Shown: positions 8,602 through 16,850 of the stretch, piece after piece
Layout: every line of letters begins with the position of its first letter
Position numbering within the stretch: the first letter of the stretch is position 1
Assembly: GCA_041490745.1 (NCBI GenBank)
Contig: JBGPTS010000031.1
Coordinates: 1 to 26,215, forward strand
Direction of reading: 5' to 3'
Source of the DNA: JAJPJQ01 sp041490745
GTDB taxonomy: Bacteria; Desulfobacterota; Binatia; UBA9968
Length of the DNA: 26,215 nucleotides
Position numbers and translations under genes: made by a program
Notes under the pieces: generated by a model
The model's database searches: none
Seen by the model: only the letters and a program-made list of their open reading frames with translations
Told to the model about the DNA's origin: nothing

Positions 8602-9485
8602 AAACGCTGCTCATCACCGGCGTCAACGGTTTCGTCGGCTCGCATCTCGCAAGCGAGATGGCCCGCCGCGGCTGGCGCGTTCACGGAACGACCCGCAACG
8701 TCGCGGGACTAAGCGTAGCCGTCGCCGGCGTCGAGTGCAAAAACGTGCTCGATCTCGGCGCGCCGGTGGATGAGAAAATTTTTACCGGCGTCGATGCCGT
8801 GGTTCATTGCGCTTACGATCTCCGGCGCGCGGCGATGGCGCAAAACGTCGTCGGCACCGAGCGCGTCGTCGAGGCCGCCGCGGCGGCCGGCGTGACGCGG
8901 CAGGTTTTTATCAGCAGCACTTCGGCGCACGAAGCGGCAGCGAGCGAATACGGCCGGACGAAATTTATTTTGCAGCGACGTTTTCTCGCGCTCGGCCACG
9001 CCGTCGTCCGGCCCGGACTCATCGTCGGCCCGGGCGGAATGTTCGCGCGCATGGTCGAAACTCTGCGATGGCCCGTCGTGCCGCTCGCGGGCGGCGGGCG
9101 CGACCGCGTGCCGGTCGTGGCACTCAGCGATTTTCTCGCCGTGCTCGCCGTCGTCATCGTCGGCGAGCGGCGCGCGGGAGCGTTCAATCTTTTCAATCCC
9201 GATATGGTGACGATGAAAGAACTTTTCGCCGCCATCCGCGCTGCCGCGGGCAGCCGGGTGATTCTGGCGCCGGTGCCGGCTTTCCCGCTCATGGCGCTCG
9301 CGCGCCTTGCGGAAACCATCGGCGTCCGGCCGCCGGTCGACGCCGAGAGCCTCCGCGCATTGAAGGCGAACCAAAAGCGGCAGGACCGCTCCGACCTCGG
9401 CGAATTCCTCGCCAAGCCGCTCGCGCTCGCCGAGATGGTCGACGCCGCGCTCCGGGAGATTTCCGGACGGAAGAAAAACGCATGA
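8598..9485 (+). CDS. NAD-dependent epimerase/dehydratase (extended SDR)
   Basis: A 295-residue extended short-chain dehydrogenase. The NAD-binding motif ITGVNGFVGSHLA has glycines at 8, 11 and 14. The active-site pair is in YGRTK (Tyr118, Lys122), preceded by VFISSTSAHE, which holds the usual Ser. The C-terminal substrate domain is shorter than in classic nucleotide-sugar epimerases but similar to many NAD(P)-binding epimerases of the group. It starts at an ATGA overlap with the GMC flavoprotein and ends in another with the methyltransferase. It probably reduces, epimerises or dehydrates a sugar or lipid intermediate. Confidence 0.87.
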   Translation: MKTLLITGVNGFVGSHLASEMARRGWRVHGTTRNVAGLSVAVAGVECKNVLDLGAPVDEKIFTGVDAVVHCAYDLRRAAMAQNVVGTERVVEAAAAAGVTRQVFISSTSAHEAAASEYGRTKFILQRRFLALGHAVVRPGLIVGPGGMFARMVETLRWPVVPLAGGGRDRVPVVALSDFLAVLAVVIVGERRAGAFNLFNPDMVTMKELFAAIRAAAGSRVILAPVPAFPLMALARLAETIGVRPPVDAESLRALKANQKRQDRSDLGEFLAKPLALAEMVDAALREISGRKKNA

Positions 9486-10324
9486 GCCTGGAAGTCCCGC
9501 GCAAAAGTCTTTTCGAACGGCTGCGCGATTTTCTCGCCGAGCCGCGCATGGCCGGCGTGGACATCGACGGCGACGCGCGCATCGCCGTCCACCGCCGGAT
9601 TCTCGGCGAGAAAAAAATGATCCGCCAGGTGTTCGAGGAAGTCTATCGGCTCTGCGTCGATCTCGACCGGCGCTTTTTTTCGGCCGCCGGCGTCCGCGTC
9701 GAGCTCGGCGCCGGCGCGAGCCTGATGAAAGCGTTCGTTCCCGGTCTCATCGTCACCGACGTGAAGCCGGCGCGTCATCTCGATCTCGCGCTCGACGCCT
9801 TTCATATGCCCTTTCGCGACGCCTCGGTCGGCGCGTTCTACGGCATCGACTGTTTTCATCATCTGCCGCGGCCGGACGATTTTTTTTCCGAGCTCCGGCG
9901 CTCGCTGGCGCCGGGCGGCGGTTGCGTCTTGATCGAGCCTTACTACGGACCGGTGGCGCGCCGGTTGTATAAGAATTTGTTCGCCAGCGAAGATTTCGAC
10001 CCGGAACAAAAAGAGTGGAACGCTCGCGCTCGGGCGCTGGGGCCGATGCGCGGCGCGAACCAGGCGTTGTCCTATGTCGTGTTCGCGCGCGACCGGAAAA
10101 TTTTCGAGCGGCGTTATCCCGATCTGGAAATCGTCGCCGAGCGCCCGCTCGATTCGTATCTCCGCTATCTCGCCTCCGGCGGGCTCAACTTCAGGCCGCT
10201 CGCGCCCGCCGCGGCCGCGCCGCTCTTGAAATTATGCGAGCGCGCGCTCAAGCCGCTCAATCATATCTTCGCATTGCATCACGTGATCGCGCTGCGCAAA
10301 GAGCTCACGCCCGCGCGAGACTAG
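9482..10324 (+). CDS. SAM-dependent class I methyltransferase
   Basis: A 280-residue protein starting at an ATGA overlap with the epimerase gene. SAM-binding motif I is VELGAGASL (residues 73-81), TDVKPARHLDL follows as the acidic-strand region, and DCFHHLPRPDDFFSEL followed by LAPGGGCVLIEPY matches the post-motif region of Methyltransf_11-type enzymes. The N-terminal ~60 residues are an extra helical region. It is the last gene of the six-gene run and probably methylates the product or an intermediate. Its stop lies 8 nt from the stop of the opposing TPR gene, and no terminator hairpin is visible between them. Confidence 0.85.
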   Translation: MSLEVPRKSLFERLRDFLAEPRMAGVDIDGDARIAVHRRILGEKKMIRQVFEEVYRLCVDLDRRFFSAAGVRVELGAGASLMKAFVPGLIVTDVKPARHLDLALDAFHMPFRDASVGAFYGIDCFHHLPRPDDFFSELRRSLAPGGGCVLIEPYYGPVARRLYKNLFASEDFDPEQKEWNARARALGPMRGANQALSYVVFARDRKIFERRYPDLEIVAERPLDSYLRYLASGGLNFRPLAPAAAAPLLKLCERALKPLNHIFALHHVIALRKELTPARD

Positions 10325-10332
10325 AGACGACG

Positions 10333-11046
10333 CTATTTTTGTGGATGGGAAGCGATCTCGCTCGCCTTGGCTTCCGCTTCGCGGGCGCGGCCGGGATCGC
10401 CTTCGGCTCGATAAATTTTCGCCAGCTCGAAGTACGCGGCCGCGTGGCGCGGATCGACCGCGGTGGCCTGCTCGAACGCGGCGCGCGCCTTGTCGCGCTC
10501 GCCCGCGCGCGCGAGCGCGACGCCGAGATAGTAGTGCGCCGGGGCCTGCTTGGGGTCTTCGCTGAGCGAACGGGTGAGCCGCTCGATCGCTCCCTTGATA
10601 TCGCCCAATTCGATCAGCGTGATGCCGAGATCGAAAAGCGCCGGCGCGTGCTGCGGCGAGGTCTTCAGCACTTCGGAAAAAACCGCCGCCGCCGCGGGAA
10701 ATTTTTTCTGCCGATAGAGCGCCACGCCGAGATTCAACCGCGCGTCGACAAAATCCGGCTTGGCCTGGAGCGCGGCGCGGTACTCGGCCTCGGCCGCGGC
10801 GTATTGTCCCCGGTCGTTGGAAATTTGCGCGAGATTGTAATGGGCGAAGGCGTTCGCCGGCTCCAGCTCGAGAACTTTGCGGTAGAGTTGGATAGCGGCT
10901 TCCGCAGAACCGGAATTCTGCGCTTGAATGCCGCGGGAGAGCAGCGCCCCGGCGGACTCCGCGGCCGAGCTGCCGAACAGGTTCGCCAACGGCCGGACTT
11001 TCAGCCAATAGGAAATCAGCACCACGCTCACGAGCAGCGCGGGCAA
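10333..11046 (-). CDS. Membrane-anchored TPR protein
   Basis: At least 237 residues. A hydrophobic segment (LPALLVSVVLISYWL) is followed by about five tetratricopeptide repeats, such as AIQLYRKVLELEPANAFAHY and AEYRAALQAKPDFVDARLNL. It is probably an inner-membrane anchored scaffold with the repeats on the periplasmic side. The start is uncertain. The TTG at 11046 has no ribosome-binding site and would cut the natural N-terminus, while the frame stays open upstream to 11112. There an ATC codon is preceded by GAGGGA at good spacing and begins MAAKNTKSVQAIKKAPS. No ATG, GTG or TTG exists in that extension. The gene follows tRNA-Ala on the same strand. Confidence 0.8.
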   Translation of the reverse strand: MPALLVSVVLISYWLKVRPLANLFGSSAAESAGALLSRGIQAQNSGSAEAAIQLYRKVLELEPANAFAHYNLAQISNDRGQYAAAEAEYRAALQAKPDFVDARLNLGVALYRQKKFPAAAAVFSEVLKTSPQHAPALFDLGITLIELGDIKGAIERLTRSLSEDPKQAPAHYYLGVALARAGERDKARAAFEQATAVDPRHAAAYFELAKIYRAEGDPGRAREAEAKASEIASHPQK

Positions 11047-11132
11047 AACAAAATGGATTAAGGACGGCGCTTTCTTGATCGCTTGAACGGATTTTGTGTT
11101 TTTAGCGGCGATGTCGCGTCCCTCGTTTTAAT

Positions 11133-11208
<76 letters not shown>

Positions 11209-11234
11209 ACTTGCGGAAGGATTGTGCTGAGGTA

Positions 11235-11263
11235 AAAGTAAGAGAGAGACGGTGAAAAGTCAA
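11235..11263 (-). promoter_or_regulatory. Putative sigma-70-type promoter of tRNA-Ala
   Basis: On the minus strand TTGACT (11263-11258) is followed after exactly 17 nt by TACTTT (11240-11235). This -10 box lies 26 nt before the mature tRNA 5' end. The -35 box matches 5 of 6 consensus bases, but the -10 box only 3 of 6. Confidence 0.4.
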
Positions 11264-11309
11264 ACAGCGACGTCTCTCGTCTGTGGCTTCCTGGTTAAAA
11301 TTTTTGCTT

Positions 11310-13019
11310 TCAGCTTTCCGCTTTCATCCTTGTCTTCACCATCTCTTCCGCGTGCCGTATCGCCTTCTCGGTGACTTTCACGCCGCCGAGCATGCGCGCC
11401 ACCTCCGCGACCCGATCGCGCTCGGCGAGACGCTTGACGCCGGTGAACGTTCTCCCGCCCGCGACTGCTTTCTCCACGACGTAGTGCGCGTCGGCCAGCG
11501 CGGCGAGCTGCGGCAGGTGCGTGACGCAGACGACTTGATGCGCCACGGCGACTTTTTTTAATTTTTGCCCGACGATCTCCGCGACTCGCCCGCCGATGCC
11601 GGCATCGACTTCGTCGAACAACAGCGTGGGAATTTCTCCCCGACTCAAAGCCAGAGACTTGATCGCCAGCATCAAGCGCGACAGCTCGCCGCCGGAGGCG
11701 ATCTTGGCCAGCGGCTTCACCGGCTCGCCGGGATTGGGCGAAAAATAAAATTCCGCCTGATCGACACCCTGTTCGGTCAATTTTCTTCCGCCGGAGACGA
11801 AAGGCGGAGCGTCGGCCGCGCCGCCTTCGTCGAGGAAGCGGACCTCGAAATGGGTTCCGGCCATGCCGAGCGTCGCGACTTCTTTTTCCATTTCTTTTTT
11901 GAATTTGCCGGCGGCTTTTTTGCGCTCGCGCGAGAGCGCCTCGGCCGCGTCCCAGGCGGCGCGGCGCGCCGCTTCCGTGGCGCGTTCCAGCGCCGGGATT
12001 TCTTCTTCGCCGCGAGCGAGCCCGCGCAAATCTTCGGCCGCTTTTTCCCCGTGCCGGAGAATCTCCTCGACCGAGCCGTTATATTTTCGCTTGAGCCGGC
12101 CGATCTCGGCGAGTCTTTCTTCCAATTGATCCTGCGCCGCCGGATCGAACTGGACGCGGTCGGTGTGGCGCCGGAGCAACGCCGCTGCTTCTTGCAACTG
12201 CGCCAGCGCGGAGTCGAGCAGCTCGACCGCCGGCTGGAGGCCGCTGTCGATGCGCGCCAGCTCTTTCAGCCGCGCGGTGTATCTTCCCAGACGGCCGGCC
12301 ACCGCCTCGTCGCCTTCGTAAAGCAGGTCCTCCCCTTCTTTGCAGCCCTGGTAGAGCTTCTCCGCGTGCATGAGAATATTTCTCCGCTCTTTCAGCTCGT
12401 CTTCTTCTTCCGGCTGCAATTGAGCGCGCGAGATCTCCTCCGCCTGGGCGCGCAACCACTCCTCCTCGCGCCGGCGCTTGTCGAGCAATTCCCTGGCCCG
12501 GCTGAGATCGTCCCACGCGGCCGTGAGCGCGGCGTATTTTTCGCCCATCTCCGCCGCCGGTTTTTCCAAGCGGGCATAGCCGTCGAGCAGTTCGAGATGG
12601 CTCTCGGTGCGGAGCAGCGTCTGGTGCTCGTGCTGGCCGTAGATATGGATGAGATGCGGCCCGATGTCGGCGAGCAGCGCGAGCGGGCAAAGCCCGCCGT
12701 TGAGATAGATGCGGTTTTTGCCCGCGCGGCTGACGACGCGCTTGACGACGAGATCGTCCTCGATCTCGTGGCCGCCGGCGTGGAGTTTTTCTTTGAGCGG
12801 CGCGGGAAACGACTCGAACAGCGCCTCGACGCTCGCCTCATCCTCGCCGTGGCGAATGATGTCGGTGGAGACTCGCCCGCCGGAAACGAGGCCGAGCGCG
12901 GCGAGTACGATCGTTTTGCCCGCGCCGGTCTCGCCGGTGAGAACGTTCAGCCCCGGCGCAAGCTCCAGCACGGCTTCTTCGATGACTGCGAAATTTTTGA
13001 TTCGGAGTTCCCGCAGCAT
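11310..13019 (-). CDS. recN: DNA repair protein RecN
   Basis: A 569-residue SMC-like ATPase, close to the usual RecN length of about 550. Walker A is GETGAGKT (29-36) after the family-typical MLRELRIKNFAVIEEA start. A long coiled coil occupies roughly residues 150-370. The ABC signature region (ASGGELSRLMLAIKSLAL) and Walker B (TLLFDEVDAGIGG) follow, then VTHLPQLAALAD. RecN acts early in double-strand-break repair, holding DNA ends together for RecA-dependent recombination. nadK lies upstream on the same strand, the common nadK-recN order in bacteria. Confidence 0.97.
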   Translation of the reverse strand: MLRELRIKNFAVIEEAVLELAPGLNVLTGETGAGKTIVLAALGLVSGGRVSTDIIRHGEDEASVEALFESFPAPLKEKLHAGGHEIEDDLVVKRVVSRAGKNRIYLNGGLCPLALLADIGPHLIHIYGQHEHQTLLRTESHLELLDGYARLEKPAAEMGEKYAALTAAWDDLSRARELLDKRRREEEWLRAQAEEISRAQLQPEEEDELKERRNILMHAEKLYQGCKEGEDLLYEGDEAVAGRLGRYTARLKELARIDSGLQPAVELLDSALAQLQEAAALLRRHTDRVQFDPAAQDQLEERLAEIGRLKRKYNGSVEEILRHGEKAAEDLRGLARGEEEIPALERATEAARRAAWDAAEALSRERKKAAGKFKKEMEKEVATLGMAGTHFEVRFLDEGGAADAPPFVSGGRKLTEQGVDQAEFYFSPNPGEPVKPLAKIASGGELSRLMLAIKSLALSRGEIPTLLFDEVDAGIGGRVAEIVGQKLKKVAVAHQVVCVTHLPQLAALADAHYVVEKAVAGGRTFTGVKRLAERDRVAEVARMLGGVKVTEKAIRHAEEMVKTRMKAES

Positions 13020-13206
13020 GGAACCTCTAACTCAATTTGTTAGTGGCGCGCCGACAAATCACCGCAGATTGTCGGAGCCGCTTTTCACCACAGAGATGCA
13101 GAATTCGCAGAGTCAACGCCACCCCCCTCGGCGCCCTCCGTGGTTCGACGGGCTCACCACGTCCCGAGCCTGTCGAGGGACGCGCCTCGGCGGTGAATGA
13201 TTCGTC
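13020..13206. repeat. recN-nadK spacer with inverted-repeat DNA
   Basis: The 187-nt spacer separates nadK from recN. At about 13143-13180 it holds an imperfect inverted repeat, TTCGACGGGCTC facing GAGCCTGTCGAG. Before it is a CACCACAGAGATGCAGAA-type stretch (from ~13086) with a facing CCTCCGTGGTT (~13137). Both resemble dispersed intergenic repeats seen in many uncultured Gram-negative genomes. No gene was recognised in it. Confidence 0.5.
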
Positions 13207-14058
13207 TTACCGTTCTCCCCATTTGAGCTTGTTGCGGAGAATCTCGAAGTAGCCGCGCGACGGAACTTTGACCAGAGAGACGGGAACGCCGTAATCCTTG
13301 ACCTCCACGACGTCGCCGTCCTTCAAGATAACGCCTTCCTGCCCGTCGGGGCTGAAAAATACCGTGTTGCCGGCGGAGCGCAGCGTGACCCGGATCGTCG
13401 ATTTGCTCGAGACGACGATCGGGCGGTTGGTCAAAGTGTGCGGGCAGATGGGCGAGAGTAAAATTGCTCCGAGCGTCGGATAAATAATCGGCCCGCCCGC
13501 CGAGAGCGAATACGCGGTCGAGCCGGTCGGCGTCGAAATAATCAATCCGTCGGCGCGGTAGGTGCAGAGATATTCCCTGCCGACGTAGGTTTCGAGATCG
13601 ATCATGCGCGAGCGCGCTCCTTTGGTGATGACCGCGTCGTTGAGCATTCGGAATTTTTTCGCCTTGCCTCTCTTGCCGTGGACCTCGACGCCGAGCGTCA
13701 TCCGCTTCTCGACGGAAAAATCTCCCGAGAGCGTTCGCTCCAGCACCGCCTCGAGCTCGTCGATCGCCACTTCGGTGATAAAACCGAGGCCGCCGAGATT
13801 GACGCCGAGGATCGGCACGCTCGGCCGCACGACCAGGCGCGCGACGCTGAGCAGCGTGCCGTCGCCGCCGAGCACGACGATGAGATCGGCCCTTTTCGCC
13901 ATCACCGTCTTCGCGCAGGCGCGCGCGCCCTGCGCGAACATGCCGGTCTCGACCAGCACAATCTTTTTTTTGTCTTTAAGCCACGGCACGAGCCAGTCGA
14001 CCATCTCGGCGGTTTTCGGCTCTTCGTATTTGGCGACCAATCCGACCGTGCGAATCAT
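13207..14058 (-). CDS. nadK: NAD kinase
   Basis: A 283-residue NAD(+)/ATP kinase that makes NADP. The diagnostic GGDGT (64-68) lies in LIVVLGGDGTLLSVAR. It is followed by LGVNLGGLGFITE, the NDAVITKGARSRMIDLETYV strand pair and the NAD-binding DGLIISTPTGSTAYSLSAGG loop. Length and order match the bacterial PpnK family. The ATG at 14058 gives the usual N-terminus (MIRTVGLVAKYEEP). It is cytoplasmic. A TATGAT (minus strand, 14087-14082) could be its -10 box, but no convincing -35 is visible. Confidence 0.96.
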   Translation of the reverse strand: MIRTVGLVAKYEEPKTAEMVDWLVPWLKDKKKIVLVETGMFAQGARACAKTVMAKRADLIVVLGGDGTLLSVARLVVRPSVPILGVNLGGLGFITEVAIDELEAVLERTLSGDFSVEKRMTLGVEVHGKRGKAKKFRMLNDAVITKGARSRMIDLETYVGREYLCTYRADGLIISTPTGSTAYSLSAGGPIIYPTLGAILLSPICPHTLTNRPIVVSSKSTIRVTLRSAGNTVFFSPDGQEGVILKDGDVVEVKDYGVPVSLVKVPSRGYFEILRNKLKWGER

Positions 14059-14400
14059 GACGATGACCTCAGCGCGACCTTATCATAGCAGTAAAAAAAA
14101 TGTCCACGAACAAAAGACGCGGCCCTCAGGGCGAGTCCCTTCGCGCCACAGATCTCACACGATCGCGGGGTTCTGAGGTGACGAGCCTGAAGGCCGCAGG
14201 CACAGGAGCGCGGAGGTCAATGACCTCTTTGGGGCTTGGTAAGCCGATGCGAACCTCTTCCATCTGTCGGCTCCAGCACAGGCGGTTGGACGGCGCCTCA
14301 AGGTAGTGAACTATTTCCGCCAGAGGCGGATCAGCCTTAGGCTGAGCCGGCGGCTGGAAGGCTCGTTGCCGAGGAACCTTTTTTTATCACCGGCTTGTTA
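14059..14400. other. 342-nt gene-free spacer between nadK and the molybdenum hydroxylase gene
   Basis: No convincing coding frame was found. The spacer contains a perfect 7-bp-arm palindrome (GAGGTCA-A-TGACCTC, 14213-14227) and, near its right end, one copy of the palindromic repeat family described separately (14316-14352). A T tract (about 14382-14388) follows a weak CTCG/CGAG stem and may act as a minor terminator on the + strand. Confidence 0.5.
14316..14352 (+). repeat. Palindromic intergenic repeat, copy A
   Basis: Two adjacent hairpins: CCGCC-AGA-GGCGG, then TCAGCCT-T-AGGCTGA. The core unit 14325-14345 begins GGCGGATCAGCCT and ends GGCTGA. It matches the copy at 17841-17861 at 19 of 21 positions, in the opposite orientation. 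Confidence 0.7.
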
Positions 14401-16647
14401 TCACGCCGCCGTTTGCGACCGTTTCAGCGCGAAATAAATTTTCTCCGCCGTGAGCGGCAGCTCGCAGATTCTGACGCCGACGGCGTCGTCCAGCGCGTTG
14501 GCGATCGCCGCGGCGGTGGCGATGATCCCGTTCTCGCCGATCTGCTTGGCGGCGAACGGACCGGAACCGGTCGGGTCCTCGATCAGGACCGTTTCGAGCG
14601 AGGGAACGTCGCCCATGCACGGGATGCGGTAGTCGCCCAGGTTCGCGGTCAAAACTTTTCCGTTTTCCGTCACCACCTCTTCCATGACGGCGTAGCCGAA
14701 GCCCTGGACCAATCCGCCTTCGATCTGTCCCTGATGCGTGAGCGGATTGATGACGGTTCCCACGTCGTGCGCGGTAACCATGCGTTTGACTTTGAGTTGA
14801 CCGGTATCGCCATCCACCTCGACTTCCGCGATCTGCACGACGAAGGCCGCGACCGGCGAGCGCGCAGTGATTTCGTAGCTTTTGCGAAGGCGGACTTCGC
14901 CGTTACCCGCGGCGCGCCGGCACACCTCGGCGAAAGTCAAAGATTTTTTTCCGCTGCCTTCTGCCGAGAACCGGCCCTTTGCCAATTTCACGTGAGCCGC
15001 GCTGCAACTGAACATGGCGGCCGCGACCGAGGAGAGGCGCGCGCGCATCTCTTTGGCCGCGGCGAGCGCCGCGTGGCCGCTCATGTTGGTGATCTTGCTG
15101 CCGCCCGGCGCAGCGTCGTTCTCGAAAGTCTCGGTGTCGCCGATCTCGGCGCGCACGTCGTCGGGCGGGATCGTCAGCACCTCGGCGACGATCTGCTGCA
15201 AAAGCGTGTGCGTGCCGGTGCCGATGTCGGGCACGGCGGTGAGAATCGTGATCGCGCCGTCCGGCGCGGCGGCGATCTCGGCGTTCGCCAGACCCGATCC
15301 GCCGACGTGGCGGAACGAAACGCCGACGCCGAGGCCGCAATTCGGCGAGCGCTGCTTGCCCCAGCCCGCCTTTTTAGCCGCCGCGACGAGAGTCTCGCGA
15401 CAGCGCACTTTGTCCACCGCTCTGCCGCCCGGGAGTTTGTCGCCGCTCCGAATCAGATTCTTGAGACGGAATTCAAGCGGGTCCATGCCGAGCGCGCGGG
15501 CGAGAAGATCGGTGTGCGATTCGCACGCAAACACGGTCTGCGGCTGCCCCGGCGCGCGATAGTAACCGCACGGCACGCCGTTGGTATAGACGCCGTAAGA
15601 GCGAATGGAATAATTCGGAATCCGATAGACTCCGGTCGCGTGCGTCGCGCCGCCGAGGTTCGGCACTTCGCCCGGCTTGAACGAAGCGTAGGCGCCGCTG
15701 TTGAAAATCACCTCCGCCTCGCGCGCCACCAGCGTGCCGTCTTGCTTGACGCCGCTTTTGATCCGGATGACCGACGCGTGGCGCGGATCGCCGGCCGTTA
15801 ACTCTTCTTGATAGGTCATGACCATCTTCACCGGCCGCCGCGTCGTCTTGGCAAGCTCGTAGCAAATCGGAATATCCATCAGCGCGCCCTTGCCGCCGAA
15901 GTCGCCGCCGACGGCGACGACGTGGACGCGGATTCGCTCTTTGGGAATTTCGAGTTGCTTTGCGAGATGCGATTTGACGCGGAACGGCGCTTTGCACGAC
16001 GCCCAAACATCGACGCGATCGGCGTCGTCCACGGCGACGACCACCGAGTGCGGCTCGATATACGCCTGGTGCGCCAGTCCCGTCTTGAAAGTATGTTCGA
16101 GAACGAGATCGGCTTCTTTGAAACCGGCGTCAACGTCGCCGGCGGTCCAGTTCTGAATCGCAAAAACATTCGGCATCGTCTCCGGCGGCGCGTGAAATCC
16201 TTTGTAGGACGCGAGCTCCTCATGGACCAACGGCGCGCCGGGCACCATCGCTTCCTCGGGATCGAAAATTCCCGGCTGCTCTTCGTAATCGACTTCGACG
16301 AGAGAGAGCGCCTCGTCGGCCGCGGCGAGATTCTCCGCGACGACGGCGACGACCTTCTCGCCCATGAAGCGGACTTTGCCGCGGGCGAGAATCGGCGTGT
16401 CTTGCAAACTCAAACCGACGCGATGCGGCGGCAACTCGGCGCCGGTCAAAACCGCGACGACGCCTTTTACTCTTTTCGCCTTTTCCGTATTCACTCTAAG
16501 AATGCGCGCGTGCGCGTGCGGGCTGCGGAGACAGCGGCCCCAGAGCATCCCCGGCAACTGCACGTCCGCCGTGTAAACGGTTTTACCGCCGACTTTTTCC
16601 GGCCCCTCAATCCGCCCCACCGGTGATCCCACAACTTTTAGTTTCAT
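14401..16647 (-). CDS. Xanthine dehydrogenase-family molybdopterin-binding subunit
   Basis: A 748-residue large subunit of the molybdenum hydroxylase family (aldehyde oxidase/xanthine dehydrogenase fold). The start ATG has GGAGAG just upstream. The molybdopterin-contact loop GGDFGGKG is at 247-254, and YRAPGQPQTVFACES at 363-377 fills the cofactor/active-site loop. The catalytic Glu is in KQIGENG (Glu704). The CO-dehydrogenase loop with active-site Cys (AYxCSFR) is absent, so it is not form I CoxL. Members hydroxylate purines, aldehydes or N-heteroaromatics with water. Active enzymes normally need a 2Fe-2S subunit and often an FAD subunit, and neither gene is adjacent; they may be encoded elsewhere. 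Upstream on the same strand is phnE. Confidence 0.92.
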   Translation of the reverse strand: MKLKVVGSPVGRIEGPEKVGGKTVYTADVQLPGMLWGRCLRSPHAHARILRVNTEKAKRVKGVVAVLTGAELPPHRVGLSLQDTPILARGKVRFMGEKVVAVVAENLAAADEALSLVEVDYEEQPGIFDPEEAMVPGAPLVHEELASYKGFHAPPETMPNVFAIQNWTAGDVDAGFKEADLVLEHTFKTGLAHQAYIEPHSVVVAVDDADRVDVWASCKAPFRVKSHLAKQLEIPKERIRVHVVAVGGDFGGKGALMDIPICYELAKTTRRPVKMVMTYQEELTAGDPRHASVIRIKSGVKQDGTLVAREAEVIFNSGAYASFKPGEVPNLGGATHATGVYRIPNYSIRSYGVYTNGVPCGYYRAPGQPQTVFACESHTDLLARALGMDPLEFRLKNLIRSGDKLPGGRAVDKVRCRETLVAAAKKAGWGKQRSPNCGLGVGVSFRHVGGSGLANAEIAAAPDGAITILTAVPDIGTGTHTLLQQIVAEVLTIPPDDVRAEIGDTETFENDAAPGGSKITNMSGHAALAAAKEMRARLSSVAAAMFSCSAAHVKLAKGRFSAEGSGKKSLTFAEVCRRAAGNGEVRLRKSYEITARSPVAAFVVQIAEVEVDGDTGQLKVKRMVTAHDVGTVINPLTHQGQIEGGLVQGFGYAVMEEVVTENGKVLTANLGDYRIPCMGDVPSLETVLIEDPTGSGPFAAKQIGENGIIATAAAIANALDDAVGVRICELPLTAEKIYFALKRSQTAA

Positions 16648-16707
16648 CTTCTCTCCTTCTTTTACTACGTGCTTTTGCTCGACGGCTTGGCGATCACCCC
16701 ACCACCA

Positions 16708-16850
16708 TTTTCGATTTTAGCCCGAGGCTGATCAGCCTCTCTTTTTTGAGCCTGAGGCTCATCAGCCTTTCTTCTTGGCTGAGGCTGAGCCGATTTTGGA
16801 TTTTGGATTGGGGGAGGGGAATCTAAAATCGAAAATCTAAAATCCAAAAT
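16708..16850. repeat. Nested inverted-repeat spacer with repeat copies B1 and B2
   Basis: A 13-nt perfect inverted repeat (TTTTCGATTTTAG at 16708-16720, its complement at 16823-16835) encloses two minus-strand copies of the palindromic family: B2 at 16717-16737, containing the 16-nt palindrome GAGGCTGATCAGCCTC, and B1 at 16747-16767, containing TGAGCCT-G-AGGCTCA. A second inverted repeat, 16 of 17 matching, pairs 16793-16809 with 16834-16850 and reaches into the phnE stop codon. No gene is present. Confidence 0.7.

Noticed and set aside
11565..13043. 492-codon + strand frame opposite recN
   Set aside because: recN is unmistakable on the minus strand; the opposite frame is low-complexity Phe/Arg/Glu-rich.
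14100..14306. 68-codon + frame in the nadK/hydroxylase spacer
   Set aside because: Arg/Ser-rich, no domain, poor start context; it overlaps palindromic DNA and is probably noncoding.
14382..14388. T tract as a strong terminator in the spacer
   Set aside because: The preceding stem is only about 4 bp (CTCG/CGAG) and separated from the T run, too weak to call.
14395..15801. Long + strand frame opposite the molybdenum hydroxylase gene
   Set aside because: The minus-strand gene has all family motifs; the + frame is Arg/Ala-rich with no domain and is an antisense shadow.
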